From Polycladospora coralii (GTDB lineage: Bacteria > Bacillota > Bacilli > Thermoactinomycetales > Thermoactinomycetaceae), in the NCBI RefSeq assembly GCF_014773435.2, contig NZ_JACXAG020000004.1, positions 236,365 through 300,364 on the forward strand: a DNA stretch of 64,000 bases. The letters run 5' to 3'. The notes under the pieces are model-generated. The model was not told where the DNA came from. It saw nothing but the letters and a program-made list of their open reading frames with translations, and ran no database searches. Positions 1 through 9,077 of this stretch are shown here, one piece after another (position 1 is the first letter of the stretch; every line of letters starts with the position of its first letter). Both the position numbers and the translations under genes were made by a program.

Positions 1-1
1 T

Positions 2-295
2 CGTGCACCCGCAGGGCTAACGGATTATATGGTGGAAAAAGGTTCGATCGCGATCAATGGGGTTAGCTTAACATTGGTAGAGGTGGAAGCTGAACTTTTT
101 AGTGTATCGGTCATCCCCCACACACTGGCAGAAACTAATTTAAAAGATACGCACCCAGGAGATTATGTCAATATAGAATGTGATATGACAGGAAAGTATA
201 TTGTTAAATGGCTAGAAAAACATATGGCAAAAGAATCTCATATACCTAACTTAGCAAAAGCAACAGCCCAAATTAGGAGGGAGACCGATGTTTGA
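2..295 (+). CDS. ribE: Riboflavin synthase alpha chain, C-terminal part
   Basis: Partial gene whose start lies before the window; the frame is open from base 2. Riboflavin synthase dismutates two 6,7-dimethyl-8-ribityllumazines into riboflavin and a pyrimidinedione. The visible part holds the second barrel's typical stretch ([16 protein letters not shown], then [10 protein letters not shown] and [10 protein letters not shown]), which matches the family C-terminal half. The stop overlaps the next gene (ribBA) by 8 nt, so the two are translationally coupled in a rib operon with ribH. Any FMN riboswitch would lie upstream, outside the window. Confidence 0.93.
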   Translation, partial: RAPAGLTDYMVEKGSIAINGVSLTLVEVEAELFSVSVIPHTLAETNLKDTHPGDYVNIECDMTGKYIVKWLEKHMAKESHIPNLAKATAQIRRETDV

Positions 296-1481
296 TCCAA
301 TTGAAGATGCACTTGAAGACTTAAAAGCTGGTAAAGTCATTATTGTGGTGGATGATGAAGATCGCGAAAATGAAGGAGACTTTGTCTCGTTAGCTGAAAA
401 AACAACGCCTGAGGTCATCAATTTTATGATTACGCATGGTCGCGGTTTGGTTTGTATGCCAATTACGGAAGAGAGAGCGATGCACCTCGACTTGCCACCT
501 ATGGTCCAACAAAATACAGACCGGCATGGAACTGCTTTTACGATATCGGTAGATGCTTTTTCTACTTCGACGGGAATTTCGGCTTATGAACGTGCGGATA
601 CAATCCAACAAATGATTGATCCTTTAAAAGGGGCGACTGATTTCCGACGTCCCGGCCATATTTTCCCACTCATTGGGAGAGAGGGTGGTGTTTTACGGCG
701 AGCAGGCCACACCGAGGCAGCAATCGACCTAGCTCGATTATGTAATACTTACCCTGCTGGCGTGATTTGTGAAGTAATCAACGAAGATGGTACGATGGCA
801 AGAGTACCTGACTTAAAAGAAATTGCACAGCGTTTTGACTTAAAAATGATTACGATTCAAGATTTGATTCATTATCGTCGTGAAAAAGAAAATTTGATCG
901 AACGTGTTGTTTCCGTCAATATGCCAACCGAATTTGGTGATTTTAAGATGGTGGGATACTCCAATAAGATAGACGACAAAGAACATATCGCATTTGTAAA
1001 AGGGGATATTAATCCGGATGAACCCGTAATGGTGCGTGTACACTCAGAGTGTCTGACGGGGGATGTGTTTGGCTCAAAACGTTGCGATTGCGGTCCACAA
1101 CTTCATGCCGCCTTAGAAAAAATTGAAAAAGAAGGAAAAGGTGTTCTACTATATATGCGTCAAGAAGGTCGTGGTATCGGTTTATTAAATAAGCTGAAAG
1201 CTTACAAGTTACAAGAAGAAGGTTACGATACGGTCGAAGCCAACATCAAACTAGGCTTTCTAGATGACTTGCGTGAATATGGGATTGGTGCTCAAATCCT
1301 CCGTGACTTAGGTGTTGGGCAAATGCGGCTTTTAACAAATAATCCACGCAAGATCACGGGCTTAAAAGGTTATGGATTAGAAGTAAGGGAGATCTTACCG
1401 ATTGAATTACCTGTCAATCCGGATAATCGAAAATATATGGAAACGAAGCGTAGTAAGATGGGGCATTTATTACACCTATAA
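288..1481 (+). CDS. ribBA: Bifunctional 3,4-dihydroxy-2-butanone-4-phosphate synthase / GTP cyclohydrolase II
   Basis: 397 aa, the usual length for the Firmicute fusion. The N-terminal RibB half shows [10 protein letters not shown] (about residues 22-31), the RGLVCMP strand and the RPGHIFPL...[12 protein letters not shown] block that bind ribulose 5-phosphate and metal. The C-terminal RibA half (from about residue 205) has the zinc cysteines at about 255, 266 and 268 ([17 protein letters not shown]), the RQEGRGIGL motif and TNNPRKI. The enzyme feeds both branches of riboflavin synthesis. Start ATG at 288 has GGAGG about 7 nt upstream and overlaps the ribE stop. Confidence 0.97.
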   Translation: MFDPIEDALEDLKAGKVIIVVDDEDRENEGDFVSLAEKTTPEVINFMITHGRGLVCMPITEERAMHLDLPPMVQQNTDRHGTAFTISVDAFSTSTGISAYERADTIQQMIDPLKGATDFRRPGHIFPLIGREGGVLRRAGHTEAAIDLARLCNTYPAGVICEVINEDGTMARVPDLKEIAQRFDLKMITIQDLIHYRREKENLIERVVSVNMPTEFGDFKMVGYSNKIDDKEHIAFVKGDINPDEPVMVRVHSECLTGDVFGSKRCDCGPQLHAALEKIEKEGKGVLLYMRQEGRGIGLLNKLKAYKLQEEGYDTVEANIKLGFLDDLREYGIGAQILRDLGVGQMRLLTNNPRKITGLKGYGLEVREILPIELPVNPDNRKYMETKRSKMGHLLHL

Positions 1482-1511
1482 TGATCTAAACATGACTTGG
1501 AGGAATCGGAA

Positions 1512-1988
1512 ATGGCAAATGTATACGAAGGTAGTTTAGTGGGGCAAGGACATAAAATCGCGATTATTGTGGCACGTTTTAATGACTTTATTACATCCAA
1601 ACTTTTAGATGGTGCCTTAGGCGGACTACGCCGACATGGAGTAGGTGAAGAAGATATTAACGTGATTTGGGTTCCAGGAGCGTTTGAAATCTCACATATG
1701 GCAGACCGCTTAGCAGCCACTAAAAAATATGATGCAATTATTACCTTAGGGTGTGTGATTCGTGGTGCAACCACTCATTATGATTATGTTTGTAATGAAG
1801 TGGCCAAAGGCGTCAGTCATACTTCGCTCAAGTACCAACTTCCCGTCATCTTTGGTGTGATCACAACTGAAAATATAGAACAAGCGATTGAGCGAGCAGG
1901 TACAAAAGCGGGGAATAAAGGTTATGAAGCAGCGGTAAGTGCCATTGAAATGGTAAACCTCAATCGTACATTATTTAATGACCGCTAA
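1512..1988 (+). CDS. ribH: 6,7-dimethyl-8-ribityllumazine synthase
   Basis: 158 aa. Condenses 3,4-dihydroxybutanone phosphate with the ribitylamino-pyrimidinedione to give lumazine, normally as a 60-subunit capsid. Diagnostic stretches are [18 protein letters not shown], the [15 protein letters not shown] segment, and [15 protein letters not shown]. The ATG at 1512 is preferred over the TTG at 1497 because GGAGG at 1499-1503 sits 8 nt before it and the protein then matches family length. Last gene of the rib operon seen here, 30 nt after ribBA and 12 nt before scpA. Confidence 0.96.
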   Translation: MANVYEGSLVGQGHKIAIIVARFNDFITSKLLDGALGGLRRHGVGEEDINVIWVPGAFEISHMADRLAATKKYDAIITLGCVIRGATTHYDYVCNEVAKGVSHTSLKYQLPVIFGVITTENIEQAIERAGTKAGNKGYEAAVSAIEMVNLNRTLFNDR

Positions 1989-2000
1989 GCACAGAAAGTT

Positions 2001-2762
2001 GTGACACAATACATGGATGTGAAGTTTAAGCTAGATATGTTTGAGGGGCCTCTTGATTTATTGTTGCACTTAATAGAGAAAGCAGAAGTAGATATATATG
2101 AGGTTCCAATTTCACAAATTACAGACCAGTATATTAAGATCCTAGAAGAAGCGAAACAAATGGAATTAGAAATTGCGAGTGAGTTTTTGGTTATGGCAGC
2201 TACGCTGATCGCACTAAAAAGCAAAATGCTCTTACCTAAACCAGATTTAGTAGAGGATGAACTCTCTTTTTGGAATGAGGAGGAAATGGATCCGAGAACT
2301 GAGCTTGTTGAACGCTTATTAGAATATAAACGCTATAAACGTCTAGGAGATGTGTTAGAGAGACGAGAAGAGGAGCGAAATCAAGTATACACACGAGATC
2401 CAATTGATTTATCCCCGTATACGAAAGAAATAAGCCCAGTGGAAGGTTTAACCGTAGATGATTTACTTCAATCTTTTATAGAGATGATGCAACATCGTAC
2501 CCCACCAGAACCCGTAACGGAGATGGTAAGAGAAGAGATTTCAGTAAGTGCGCGAATGGTAGAAATTATGAGTGAGCTAGAGCAAGTAGGCCACTTACGT
2601 TTTTCCCAGTTACTCATTTGGACTGAGGTGACCAAAGAACGCGTCATTACGACTTTTCTAGCTTTATTGGAGCTCATGAAAACGAAACAAGTGATCTGCC
2701 AACAAGATGTACTATTTGGTGATCTTGTCATTAGACCCTTTTTAGCGGAGATGAACTTATGA
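2001..2762 (+). CDS. scpA: Segregation and condensation protein A (kleisin)
   Basis: About 253 aa. ScpA is the kleisin that bridges the SMC heads in the bacterial condensin together with ScpB. The N-terminal FKLDMFEGPLDLLLHLIEK signature and the following YEVPISQITDQYI helix are characteristic, and the C-terminal winged helix ends at the stop. The GTG at 2001 opens the frame, but the ATG at 2013 (MDVKFKLD) is equally possible because neither has a clear Shine-Dalgarno. The stop overlaps the scpB start by 4 nt (ATGA). Confidence 0.95.
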   Translation: MTQYMDVKFKLDMFEGPLDLLLHLIEKAEVDIYEVPISQITDQYIKILEEAKQMELEIASEFLVMAATLIALKSKMLLPKPDLVEDELSFWNEEEMDPRTELVERLLEYKRYKRLGDVLERREEERNQVYTRDPIDLSPYTKEISPVEGLTVDDLLQSFIEMMQHRTPPEPVTEMVREEISVSARMVEIMSELEQVGHLRFSQLLIWTEVTKERVITTFLALLELMKTKQVICQQDVLFGDLVIRPFLAEMNL

Positions 2763-3361
2763 ACCACAATATGAAAGCAGTTATTGAGGGACTACTGTTT
2801 GCAGCTGGTGATGACGGTTTAAGCAGTAAAGAATTAGCAGACATTACGGATCAGACAGTAAATGAAATCGATCTGTTGATTCATGAATTACGTGTGGATT
2901 GGAAAGAACAAGATAGGGGATTACAGATCGTAAAAGTAGCGCAAGTTTATCAAATGACTACACGATCTGACCACACGACCTATTTTGAAAAGATGGCACA
3001 ATCACCAAATCGTTCGCAACTATCACGGGCCTCACTGGAAACATTAGCTATTGTCGCTTACCGTCAGCCGATTACACGTGTCCAGATTGAAGAGATTCGA
3101 GGGGTGAAAAGTGATCGTACCTTACAAATGTTGCAACGAAAAGGGCTGATCAAGGAGAAAGGAAGAGAACCTGGTCCAGGTCGTCCAATATTGTATGGAA
3201 CAAGTACGGCTTTTTTGACCTACTTTGGATTAACGACACTAGAGGAATTACCTCCGCTCGACTCCATTTTTCAATGGCAAGAGTGGGAGCAAGAGCGGCA
3301 ACAATTATACAAGCGTTTAGGAATAGATATCGAGCCATTAGTGGAAGAAGAAACGCCTTAA
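2759..3361 (+). CDS. scpB: Segregation and condensation protein B
   Basis: 200 aa, normal size. ScpB binds the kleisin as a dimer of winged-helix domains. Visible family features are the AVIEGLLFAAGDDGLS start, RASLETLAIVAYRQPITRVQIEEIRGV and the second winged helix with GRPILYGTS. ATG at 2759 overlaps the scpA stop (translational coupling). A factor-independent terminator follows directly. Confidence 0.96.
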   Translation: MNHNMKAVIEGLLFAAGDDGLSSKELADITDQTVNEIDLLIHELRVDWKEQDRGLQIVKVAQVYQMTTRSDHTTYFEKMAQSPNRSQLSRASLETLAIVAYRQPITRVQIEEIRGVKSDRTLQMLQRKGLIKEKGREPGPGRPILYGTSTAFLTYFGLTTLEELPPLDSIFQWQEWEQERQQLYKRLGIDIEPLVEEETP

Positions 3362-3387
3362 CAACCTGATCTAGGTTGTTTTTTTTT
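3361..3387 (+). terminator. Rho-independent terminator after scpB
   Basis: Perfect 7-bp stem (ACAACCT / AGGTTGT) with loop GATCT, followed by a run of nine T. It begins at the last base of the scpB stop codon. Confidence 0.9.
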
Positions 3388-3455
3388 ATGCTGAAACAAT
3401 CTGAATAAAATTTAGATGGTTTGTCCACAATGCAAAGTAGGCAGGTGATGAATGG

Positions 3456-4118
3456 TTGATCATTTTTGCAAGCATTTTAGCAGGTATAAGCATGCTTCTA
3501 CTTATTATTTTTTTCATAACGGTACAGATTGAAATTCTCTTTAAACGTGAACAAGAAGATGATCACGGTGAAGTGCGTGTTTCCGTTTTAAAGGGCCTGA
3601 TTCATTACAACATACAAATTCCTAAACTAAAATGGGAAGGTGTTGATGATGGAATTGAGATTGAGCAAAAAGATGCATCCATTTCGTCACAGAGCAAAGA
3701 CAGTCAAATTACAGCAAAATCGATCAAAGAAGCACAAAATCATTTTCAGCAACTTTTAGCACGTATCCATCACTTTTTTGAGATTGTTGGATGGTTTGTT
3801 ACGAAAATAAGATGTGAGAAGTTGAAATGGGTAACGCAAATCGGAACAGGCGATGCAGCCGAGACGGGTATGCTTGTAGGAGGATTGTGGGGTATTCAAG
3901 CTTCTGTTTTGGGCTGGATCAGTCATCAAGTTCATTGTAATTGCCCGGTTGAAGTGGAAGTCATCCCTTCTTTTCAACAACCCTTACTTCATACACATTT
4001 TCATAGTATGATTCGTTTTCGGTTGGGATATGCTATACTTGCCGCTGTTCGTCTCGTTATTCATATGAGAAAAGGAAAGGATCGAAGAAAATGGCTGATC
4101 ACCCCATTCAAAGCTTAA
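3456..4118 (+). CDS. ytfI: DUF2953 membrane-anchored protein (YtfI-like)
   Basis: 220 aa with one hydrophobic N-terminal helix (IIFASILAGISMLLLIIFF) and a soluble remainder. The pattern (membrane anchor, VSVLKGLIHYNIQIP early, later GMLVGGLWGIQAS and a basic C-terminus) and the position directly before ytfJ match Bacillus YtfI, a DUF2953 protein linked to sporulation but of unknown biochemistry. The start is taken as TTG at 3456 with AGGTG about 8 nt upstream; the nearby ATGs are out of frame. It overlaps ytfJ by 28 nt. Confidence 0.8.
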   Translation: MIIFASILAGISMLLLIIFFITVQIEILFKREQEDDHGEVRVSVLKGLIHYNIQIPKLKWEGVDDGIEIEQKDASISSQSKDSQITAKSIKEAQNHFQQLLARIHHFFEIVGWFVTKIRCEKLKWVTQIGTGDAAETGMLVGGLWGIQASVLGWISHQVHCNCPVEVEVIPSFQQPLLHTHFHSMIRFRLGYAILAAVRLVIHMRKGKDRRKWLITPFKA

Positions 4119-4519
4119 TGCAAACTGCAATGGAAAATATCAAAGAAATGGTAGATGTCAACACCATTATTGGTGAACCTGTTGAAACATCAGATGGACA
4201 AGTGATTATACCCGTGTCCAAAGTGGGATTTGGTTTCGCAGCAGGTGGTAGTGAGTTTAGAACATCACAAATCAATGAGAAAGCAAGTTCTGGAAAAGAA
4301 GATAAGAAAGAATCATCGGATACAAAATATCCATTTGGAGGAGGTTCGGGTGGAGGTGTATCCATTACACCAGTAGCATTTATTGTGGTAGGAAAAGAGG
4401 GAGTTCGTTTACTGAATGTAGAAGGCTCTACGCATTTATTGGATCGTGTAATCGATATGGCGCCTTCATTGATGAAACAACTAAAAGGTAAAAAAAAGAA
4501 TGATGATTGCGATGTCTAG
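4091..4519 (+). CDS. ytfJ: GerW-family sporulation protein YtfJ
   Basis: 142 aa. Begins HPIQSLMQTAMENIKEMVDV and continues with the family core GQVIIPVSKVGFGFAAGG, a Gly-rich linker (FGGGSGGGVSITPVAF) and IVVGKEGVRLL. Family members are made in the forespore and are needed for proper germination; the molecular role is unknown. It overlaps ytfI, so the pair is one transcription unit, and a terminator hairpin begins inside its stop region. Confidence 0.88.
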   Translation: MADHPIQSLMQTAMENIKEMVDVNTIIGEPVETSDGQVIIPVSKVGFGFAAGGSEFRTSQINEKASSGKEDKKESSDTKYPFGGGSGGGVSITPVAFIVVGKEGVRLLNVEGSTHLLDRVIDMAPSLMKQLKGKKKNDDCDV

Positions 4520-4535
4520 AATGACATCGCTTTTT
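4509..4535 (+). terminator. Terminator overlapping the ytfJ stop codon
   Basis: Perfect 8-bp stem GCGATGTC / GACATCGC with a 6-nt loop, then TTTTT. The left arm lies inside the last codons of ytfJ. Confidence 0.85.
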
Positions 4536-4604
4536 CATATTTTAGCCTTGTCCGCATATATTGGTAGAAATTAAGTTTCTGATACGCGAATGGGGTGAAA
4601 AGAG

Positions 4605-5747
4605 GTGTATACATGCAAACGATATGTACGCGGACTATGGATTGGCTTATTTTTTCTGATGAGCTTTCAGCACGGGAGTGTTTGGGCTGAGACTGACTTA
4701 GCACCAAGTGCGCAAGCCGCCATACTGATGGATGCTTCTTCTGGACGTGTATTATATGAAAAACAAGCAAGTGAAGAAAAATTGATTGCCAGTTTGACCA
4801 AGATTATGACTGCTGTTGTTGCGATTGAGCATGGTGATTTAAATGAGTTGGTAACGATTAGTGAAAATGCGCAAGGTGTTGAAGGCTCTTCTATCTATTT
4901 GAAAAAGGGTGAGAAGATTTCACTTGAAACTTTATTATATGGGTTGATGTTACGATCTGGTAATGATGCAGCAGTTGCGATTGCAGAGCATATTGGGGGC
5001 TCAGTCGAGGGGTTTGTTTATATGATGAATGAGAAAGTAAATCATCTCGGTCTAACACATACCCAATTTCAAAATCCACATGGATTAGATGAAGAAGGAC
5101 ACTATTCTTCTGCTGAAGACTTGGGAAAATTAACGGCTTATGCACTAAAAAATAATACATTTCAAAAAATTGTAGAAACTGAGGTGAAAACAGTTTCGTG
5201 GCCCAACGAAGAATGGAAGCGTAAATTTTATAATAAAAATAAGATGTTGCGTTTTTATGAATGGGCAAATGGTGTAAAAACAGGGTACACCAAAAAGGCG
5301 CATCGTACACTCGTATCATCAGCCACCAAAGATGGTATGCAATTAGTAGCGGTAACCTTAGATGATGGAAATGATTGGAAAGAATCCATGGTTATGTTTG
5401 AGTATGGATTTAAACATTATGAACAAACGACCATTTTAAAAGAGGGACAAAAAATGTCCAAAAAATCGTTTCAAACAGATGAGGGTGAGCGGGTACAGAT
5501 CACAGCAGGTCATTTGTTTCAATTTCCATTAACGGAAGAGGAGAAGCGATCCATTGTGGTTGAACCTGTCATTAGTTTCCCGCTACGGATGGTAAAAAAT
5601 GATGAAACACAAGTGGGAACAGCCCGAATTTATTTAAAAGGTGAAATAATTGGTTCTGTCCCGTTAGTCACAACTAGAGAATCTAAGGATGCAAGATTGA
5701 TGAGGCAATTCAAACAAGTCTTTTCGATGATGATGGGGAGGGGATAA
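4605..5747 (+). CDS. dacB: D-alanyl-D-alanine carboxypeptidase (sporulation PBP5*)
   Basis: 380 aa with an N-terminal signal sequence. The serine DD-peptidase motifs are complete: SLTK (Ser63-Lys66), SGN (118-120) and KTG (225-227). Removes terminal D-Ala from peptidoglycan stem peptides and in Bacillus controls cortex cross-linking in the mother cell. The call as dacB rather than another low-mass PBP rests on context: spmA and spmB follow at once, as in Bacillus. Start GTG at 4605 with GGGG about 8 nt upstream; the ATG at 4613 is out of frame. Confidence 0.9.
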   Translation: MYTCKRYVRGLWIGLFFLMSFQHGSVWAETDLAPSAQAAILMDASSGRVLYEKQASEEKLIASLTKIMTAVVAIEHGDLNELVTISENAQGVEGSSIYLKKGEKISLETLLYGLMLRSGNDAAVAIAEHIGGSVEGFVYMMNEKVNHLGLTHTQFQNPHGLDEEGHYSSAEDLGKLTAYALKNNTFQKIVETEVKTVSWPNEEWKRKFYNKNKMLRFYEWANGVKTGYTKKAHRTLVSSATKDGMQLVAVTLDDGNDWKESMVMFEYGFKHYEQTTILKEGQKMSKKSFQTDEGERVQITAGHLFQFPLTEEEKRSIVVEPVISFPLRMVKNDETQVGTARIYLKGEIIGSVPLVTTRESKDARLMRQFKQVFSMMMGRG

Positions 5748-5750
5748 CGC

Positions 5751-6341
5751 ATGATCAATTATATCTGGTTATTTATGATAATAAGTGGTGTAATTGCAGC
5801 TGTGCTTCAAGGAAGAGTTGATCTTGTCACGGTAGCTGCCTTAAATGGCGCGAAAGATGCAGTAGCTGTTTGTATCGGTTTAATCAGTATTTTGGTTTTT
5901 TGGTTGGGAATGATGCGGATTGCGCAAGATGCTGGGCTACTAGTTAAGTTATCCAAGTTACTAAGACCAATTGCTTCATTTTTATTTCCAAGCGTGCCAC
6001 CCAATCACCCAGCGATGGGTTATATTTTATCCAATATGAGTGCGAATTTATTTGGACTTGGGAATGCCGCAACCCCGATGGGAATAAAAGCAATGGAAGA
6101 ATTACAAAAACTAAATCATCAATCAGATAAAGCATCACCGGCAATGTGTACGCTACTTGCTTTAAATACATCAGGATTAACCTTAGTTCCGGCAACGATG
6201 ATTGGTATTCGAATGGAGCATGGATCGCTAGATCCAACCTCTATTATCGGCCCAACTTTTTTAGCAACCGTGTGTGCCACAACAGTCGCTATTTTACTTG
6301 ACCGCTTTTATCGTAAGAAAGAAATGAAAACTCATTTTTAA
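5751..6341 (+). CDS. spmA: Spore maturation protein A
   Basis: 196 aa integral membrane protein of the nucleoside-recognition (Gate) family, with several hydrophobic helices. Hallmarks are LNGAKDAVAVCIGLI, PPNHPAMGYILSNMSANLFGLGNAATPMGI cut short here, and ALNTSGLTLVPATMIGIR. Needed for normal spore core dehydration in Bacillus. Starts 3 nt after dacB and precedes spmB, so the three form the conserved dacB-spmA-spmB operon. Confidence 0.95.
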   Translation: MINYIWLFMIISGVIAAVLQGRVDLVTVAALNGAKDAVAVCIGLISILVFWLGMMRIAQDAGLLVKLSKLLRPIASFLFPSVPPNHPAMGYILSNMSANLFGLGNAATPMGIKAMEELQKLNHQSDKASPAMCTLLALNTSGLTLVPATMIGIRMEHGSLDPTSIIGPTFLATVCATTVAILLDRFYRKKEMKTHF

Positions 6342-6362
6342 GTTATAGAGGGGACCTTTAAG

Positions 6363-6899
6363 ATGGTTGAATGGATTAACGGATTGTCCAAATTTATGCT
6401 TCCTGCTATTCTCGTCTTTATTCCCTTATATGCCGCTTTTCGTAAAGTGCCAATATATGAGAGTTTCATCGAGGGTGCAAAGGAAGGTTTTCCAACTGCG
6501 ATTTCAATTATTCCTCATCTCGTTGGTATGTTGGTAGCAGTTGCCATATTTCGAGATACAGGAGCTATGCAATTCTATTTACAATTTTTCACACCTGTTG
6601 TGCAATTTTTCCATATTCCGACAGAAGTTTTACCAATTGGTATACTTCGGCCTATATCCGGTACGGGATCGCTTGCATTTGTCGAAAGTACTTTACAAAC
6701 ACACGGTCCAGACTCCTTTTTAGGCAAACTAGCATCAACCATTCAAGGGAGCACGGATACGACGCTTTATGTAGTTACGGTATATTTTGGAGCCGTTGGA
6801 ATAAAGAAGTCATTATATGCTTTAAAAGTTGGTTTATGGGCAGACTTAGTAGGCTTTATCGCATCAATTGTTATCTGTACCTTTTTATTTGTGGGTTAA
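6363..6899 (+). CDS. spmB: Spore maturation protein B
   Basis: 178 aa membrane protein, partner of SpmA in core dehydration. Family stretches seen are FIPLYAAFRKVPIYESFIEG, IIPHLVGMLVAVAIFRDTG and PISGTGSLAF, with TIQGSTDTTLYVVTVYFG near the end. The ATG at 6363 has GAGGGG upstream. Last gene of the dacB operon. Confidence 0.95.
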   Translation: MVEWINGLSKFMLPAILVFIPLYAAFRKVPIYESFIEGAKEGFPTAISIIPHLVGMLVAVAIFRDTGAMQFYLQFFTPVVQFFHIPTEVLPIGILRPISGTGSLAFVESTLQTHGPDSFLGKLASTIQGSTDTTLYVVTVYFGAVGIKKSLYALKVGLWADLVGFIASIVICTFLFVG

Positions 6900-6913
6900 G
6901 GTGATCATAGGAA

Positions 6914-6948
6914 AGAAGCTAAACCTCAGAACGGAGCGCCTAGCTTCT
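6914..6948. terminator. Inverted repeat between convergent spmB and hydrolase genes
   Basis: Perfect 8-bp arms AGAAGCTA / TAGCTTCT separated by 19 nt. The T tract is weak (TATTTTAT), so it is a plausible but not strong bidirectional terminator between two convergent genes. Confidence 0.45.
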
Positions 6949-6967
6949 CGTATTTTATGAACGAATA

Positions 6968-8101
6968 CTACTCTTCTTCTATGAGTATATCTGAAATTTC
7001 TTGGTTGATATCAGCAACTGGCGCATAGCGGTAATTGGACAGTAAAATGATTGTAAAATCATGCTGAAAATGGAGGGTCATAAAGGATTGAAAACCACCG
7101 ATGGTTCCTTGATGACGCGCCCAGCTTTTGTCGTTCGCAATCATCCAGCCGTAGCCATATCCACGATCTTTTAATGTTTGTAGGGGGATTGCGTCAGGTG
7201 TGAAGATTTTATTTTTGGTGTTTTCTTGTACAAGTTGATTGAGTCGTATTCCTTCTCCCCATTTATAGAGGTCACCAACTGTTGAATAAAGACCACCAGC
7301 TCCACCTAGGTCTAGGCCACTTACGTAATAGGCTTGTGGAGATCCACTTTGGTTTTTCTGATATCCAGTAGCTGCTTGGTCCACATCTTTCATTGTATTA
7401 CTATAGCCAGTATGAGTCATGCCAAGTGGAGAAAATATATTTTCTTTTAGAAATGTGAGATAGGGCTGTTTGGAAACGGATTCAATGATTTTTTGCAGTA
7501 GTAAATAATTGGAGTTACTATACGCATACTTTGTCCCAGGAGTAGAAGATAATGGCTGATTCCAGTAAGGCTCAAAGGTTGTGTTACTCGCAATTCCAGA
7601 AGTATGAGTTAAAAGTTGATGGATCGTGATTTGATCTGCATGTGCATAATCAGGTAAGTATTTACTTACTTTATCACTTTCTTGAAGCTGACCTTTTTCC
7701 TGTAATTGCATAATTACCATGGCTGTAAAGGGTTTCGTAAGTGAAGCAATTGCAAATTTAGTCTGGTTATTATTCATCGTACCGCTACTCAGATTAGCTT
7801 TTCCATAAGATTGATTGTGAATCACTTGTCCAGCATGAGAGACGAGTACATTACCACTAAATGTACCGTTATCTACGTATTTACGGATGATCGCATCGAT
7901 GTTCTCGTGGCTTGCCTCACTTAACGGATTCACACTAGGATCGGTTTGATCAGTGGTTTCACTATTTGAGCGATATCTTACCTTTTGAATTGTGTCAGGA
8001 TTCGGCTTTGCCTCTTGTTGTTTCGGTTGACAAGCGACAGTAGTTATCACGATTAAGGATATTGCTAAAAAAGTGATGTAAGTGCTCTTTGTATGGAACA
8101 A
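6968..8101 (-). CDS. Serine hydrolase lipoprotein, beta-lactamase/class C family
   Basis: 377 aa. N-terminal signal with lipobox TVAC (Cys24), so the protein should be lipid-anchored outside the membrane. Class C beta-lactamase/PBP4*-type motifs are present: SLTK (Ser120, Lys123), the YSN triad (194-196) and a late HQGTIGG segment replacing KTG. Family members are DD-peptidases, esterases or D-aminopeptidases; the substrate cannot be read from the sequence. Alone or with the upstream gene of the same strand. Confidence 0.85.
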   Translation of the reverse strand: MFHTKSTYITFLAISLIVITTVACQPKQQEAKPNPDTIQKVRYRSNSETTDQTDPSVNPLSEASHENIDAIIRKYVDNGTFSGNVLVSHAGQVIHNQSYGKANLSSGTMNNNQTKFAIASLTKPFTAMVIMQLQEKGQLQESDKVSKYLPDYAHADQITIHQLLTHTSGIASNTTFEPYWNQPLSSTPGTKYAYSNSNYLLLQKIIESVSKQPYLTFLKENIFSPLGMTHTGYSNTMKDVDQAATGYQKNQSGSPQAYYVSGLDLGGAGGLYSTVGDLYKWGEGIRLNQLVQENTKNKIFTPDAIPLQTLKDRGYGYGWMIANDKSWARHQGTIGGFQSFMTLHFQHDFTIILLSNYRYAPVADINQEISDILIEEE

Positions 8102-8170
8102 AATTTTCCCCCCTATAATAATGGACTGTTTAATCGATATCTTTTCCAGAACGATAGGAGGATATGTGAA

Positions 8171-8524
8171 TTAAGAGTTTAGTTGTTGGAGGAGTTGTGT
8201 TGCGGCAAGTTCCTCTGGGTAAGACAAGATGGTTCGGGGCCAATAGTCAAGGGTGTGTAAGAATTTATCGTGTAGTATTTTAATAAAGTGGGGTTTAACC
8301 TGTGGAATCTGGATGTGATGAAAGAGGTCATCTAATAACCAACAAATATGATAACTTTCTTCTTGTGACCACTTCGGGTTTTCAATATATAGCTTTTGTA
8401 ATATGCATACAAACAGTTCATTTGTCGCATATGGCGTCCATTTATTGTAATGGTGTGGCTTAGGCTTGTTCATATGATTTAATACAGTATGTATTAACCA
8501 TTTTTTTTCTTCTGGCGTTAACAT
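8171..8524 (-). CDS. Hypothetical protein, rich in His, Trp and Leu
   Basis: 117 aa, no recognised family. The start at 8524 (MLTPEEKKW) has a GGAGGG site about 6 nt upstream and is preferred over the longer frame from 8587. The protein is mostly helical by composition, without signal or membrane segment, and carries many His and Trp (for example NHMNKPKPHHYNKW and LLDDLFHHIQ). It lies upstream of the hydrolase gene on the same strand. Confidence 0.6.
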   Translation of the reverse strand: MLTPEEKKWLIHTVLNHMNKPKPHHYNKWTPYATNELFVCILQKLYIENPKWSQEESYHICWLLDDLFHHIQIPQVKPHFIKILHDKFLHTLDYWPRTILSYPEELAATQLLQQLNS

Positions 8525-9077
8525 GATTGATCCCTCCAGATCTAAAATTCGAACAGGATATCGATTTGTGTGCCGAGGAGAGTGCAAACCCCATTTTTCA
8601 ATAATTAAACATCCGATAAGGCGTTTGGTCGATCAATGCTTGATCGCAGAGTAGGAAAGTATAGTGGAATTTTATAGGTTAGATATAGGAATGTAATTAT
8701 GCATAATAGTAGATTAATATTAAATTATAAGCTGACCTTTCGCTGTGTATGAAGCTAAAAAAGATTTCTATTTTATTTATAGACATTAAACCATTTATGT
8801 AGGGGGATTTCAACATATTTCGACGTAAAAATACAAAAAAATATTTTGAAAAATAAATACAAATAGTTTTAATGGCAAATAGATTGGATTTTCATTTATT
8901 TAAAATAGCATAAGCTACGAACGTGTTACATAAAAATGATGCGTCGTTCACCTTCAAAAGGTTTGTTGTTTGATGGGAAAGTGGTAATCATGTATAATGG
9001 TTTAGTTATTAGATTACGTAAAAATTGATTTCATTCATTGATATAGATGTTAGAGATGAAAGGTGTGTTAGAAATTA
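8525..9077. other. AT-rich intergenic region between divergent genes
   Basis: About 550 bp between the reverse-strand hypothetical gene and miaB. No further ORF with a ribosome site is seen. It holds the miaB promoter at 8970-8998 and the ribosome site of the reverse gene near 8531-8536. Confidence 0.7.
8970..8998 (+). promoter_or_regulatory. SigA-type promoter for miaB
   Basis: TTGATG (8970-8975), 17-nt spacer, TATAAT (8993-8998). About 80 nt upstream of the miaB start. Confidence 0.7.
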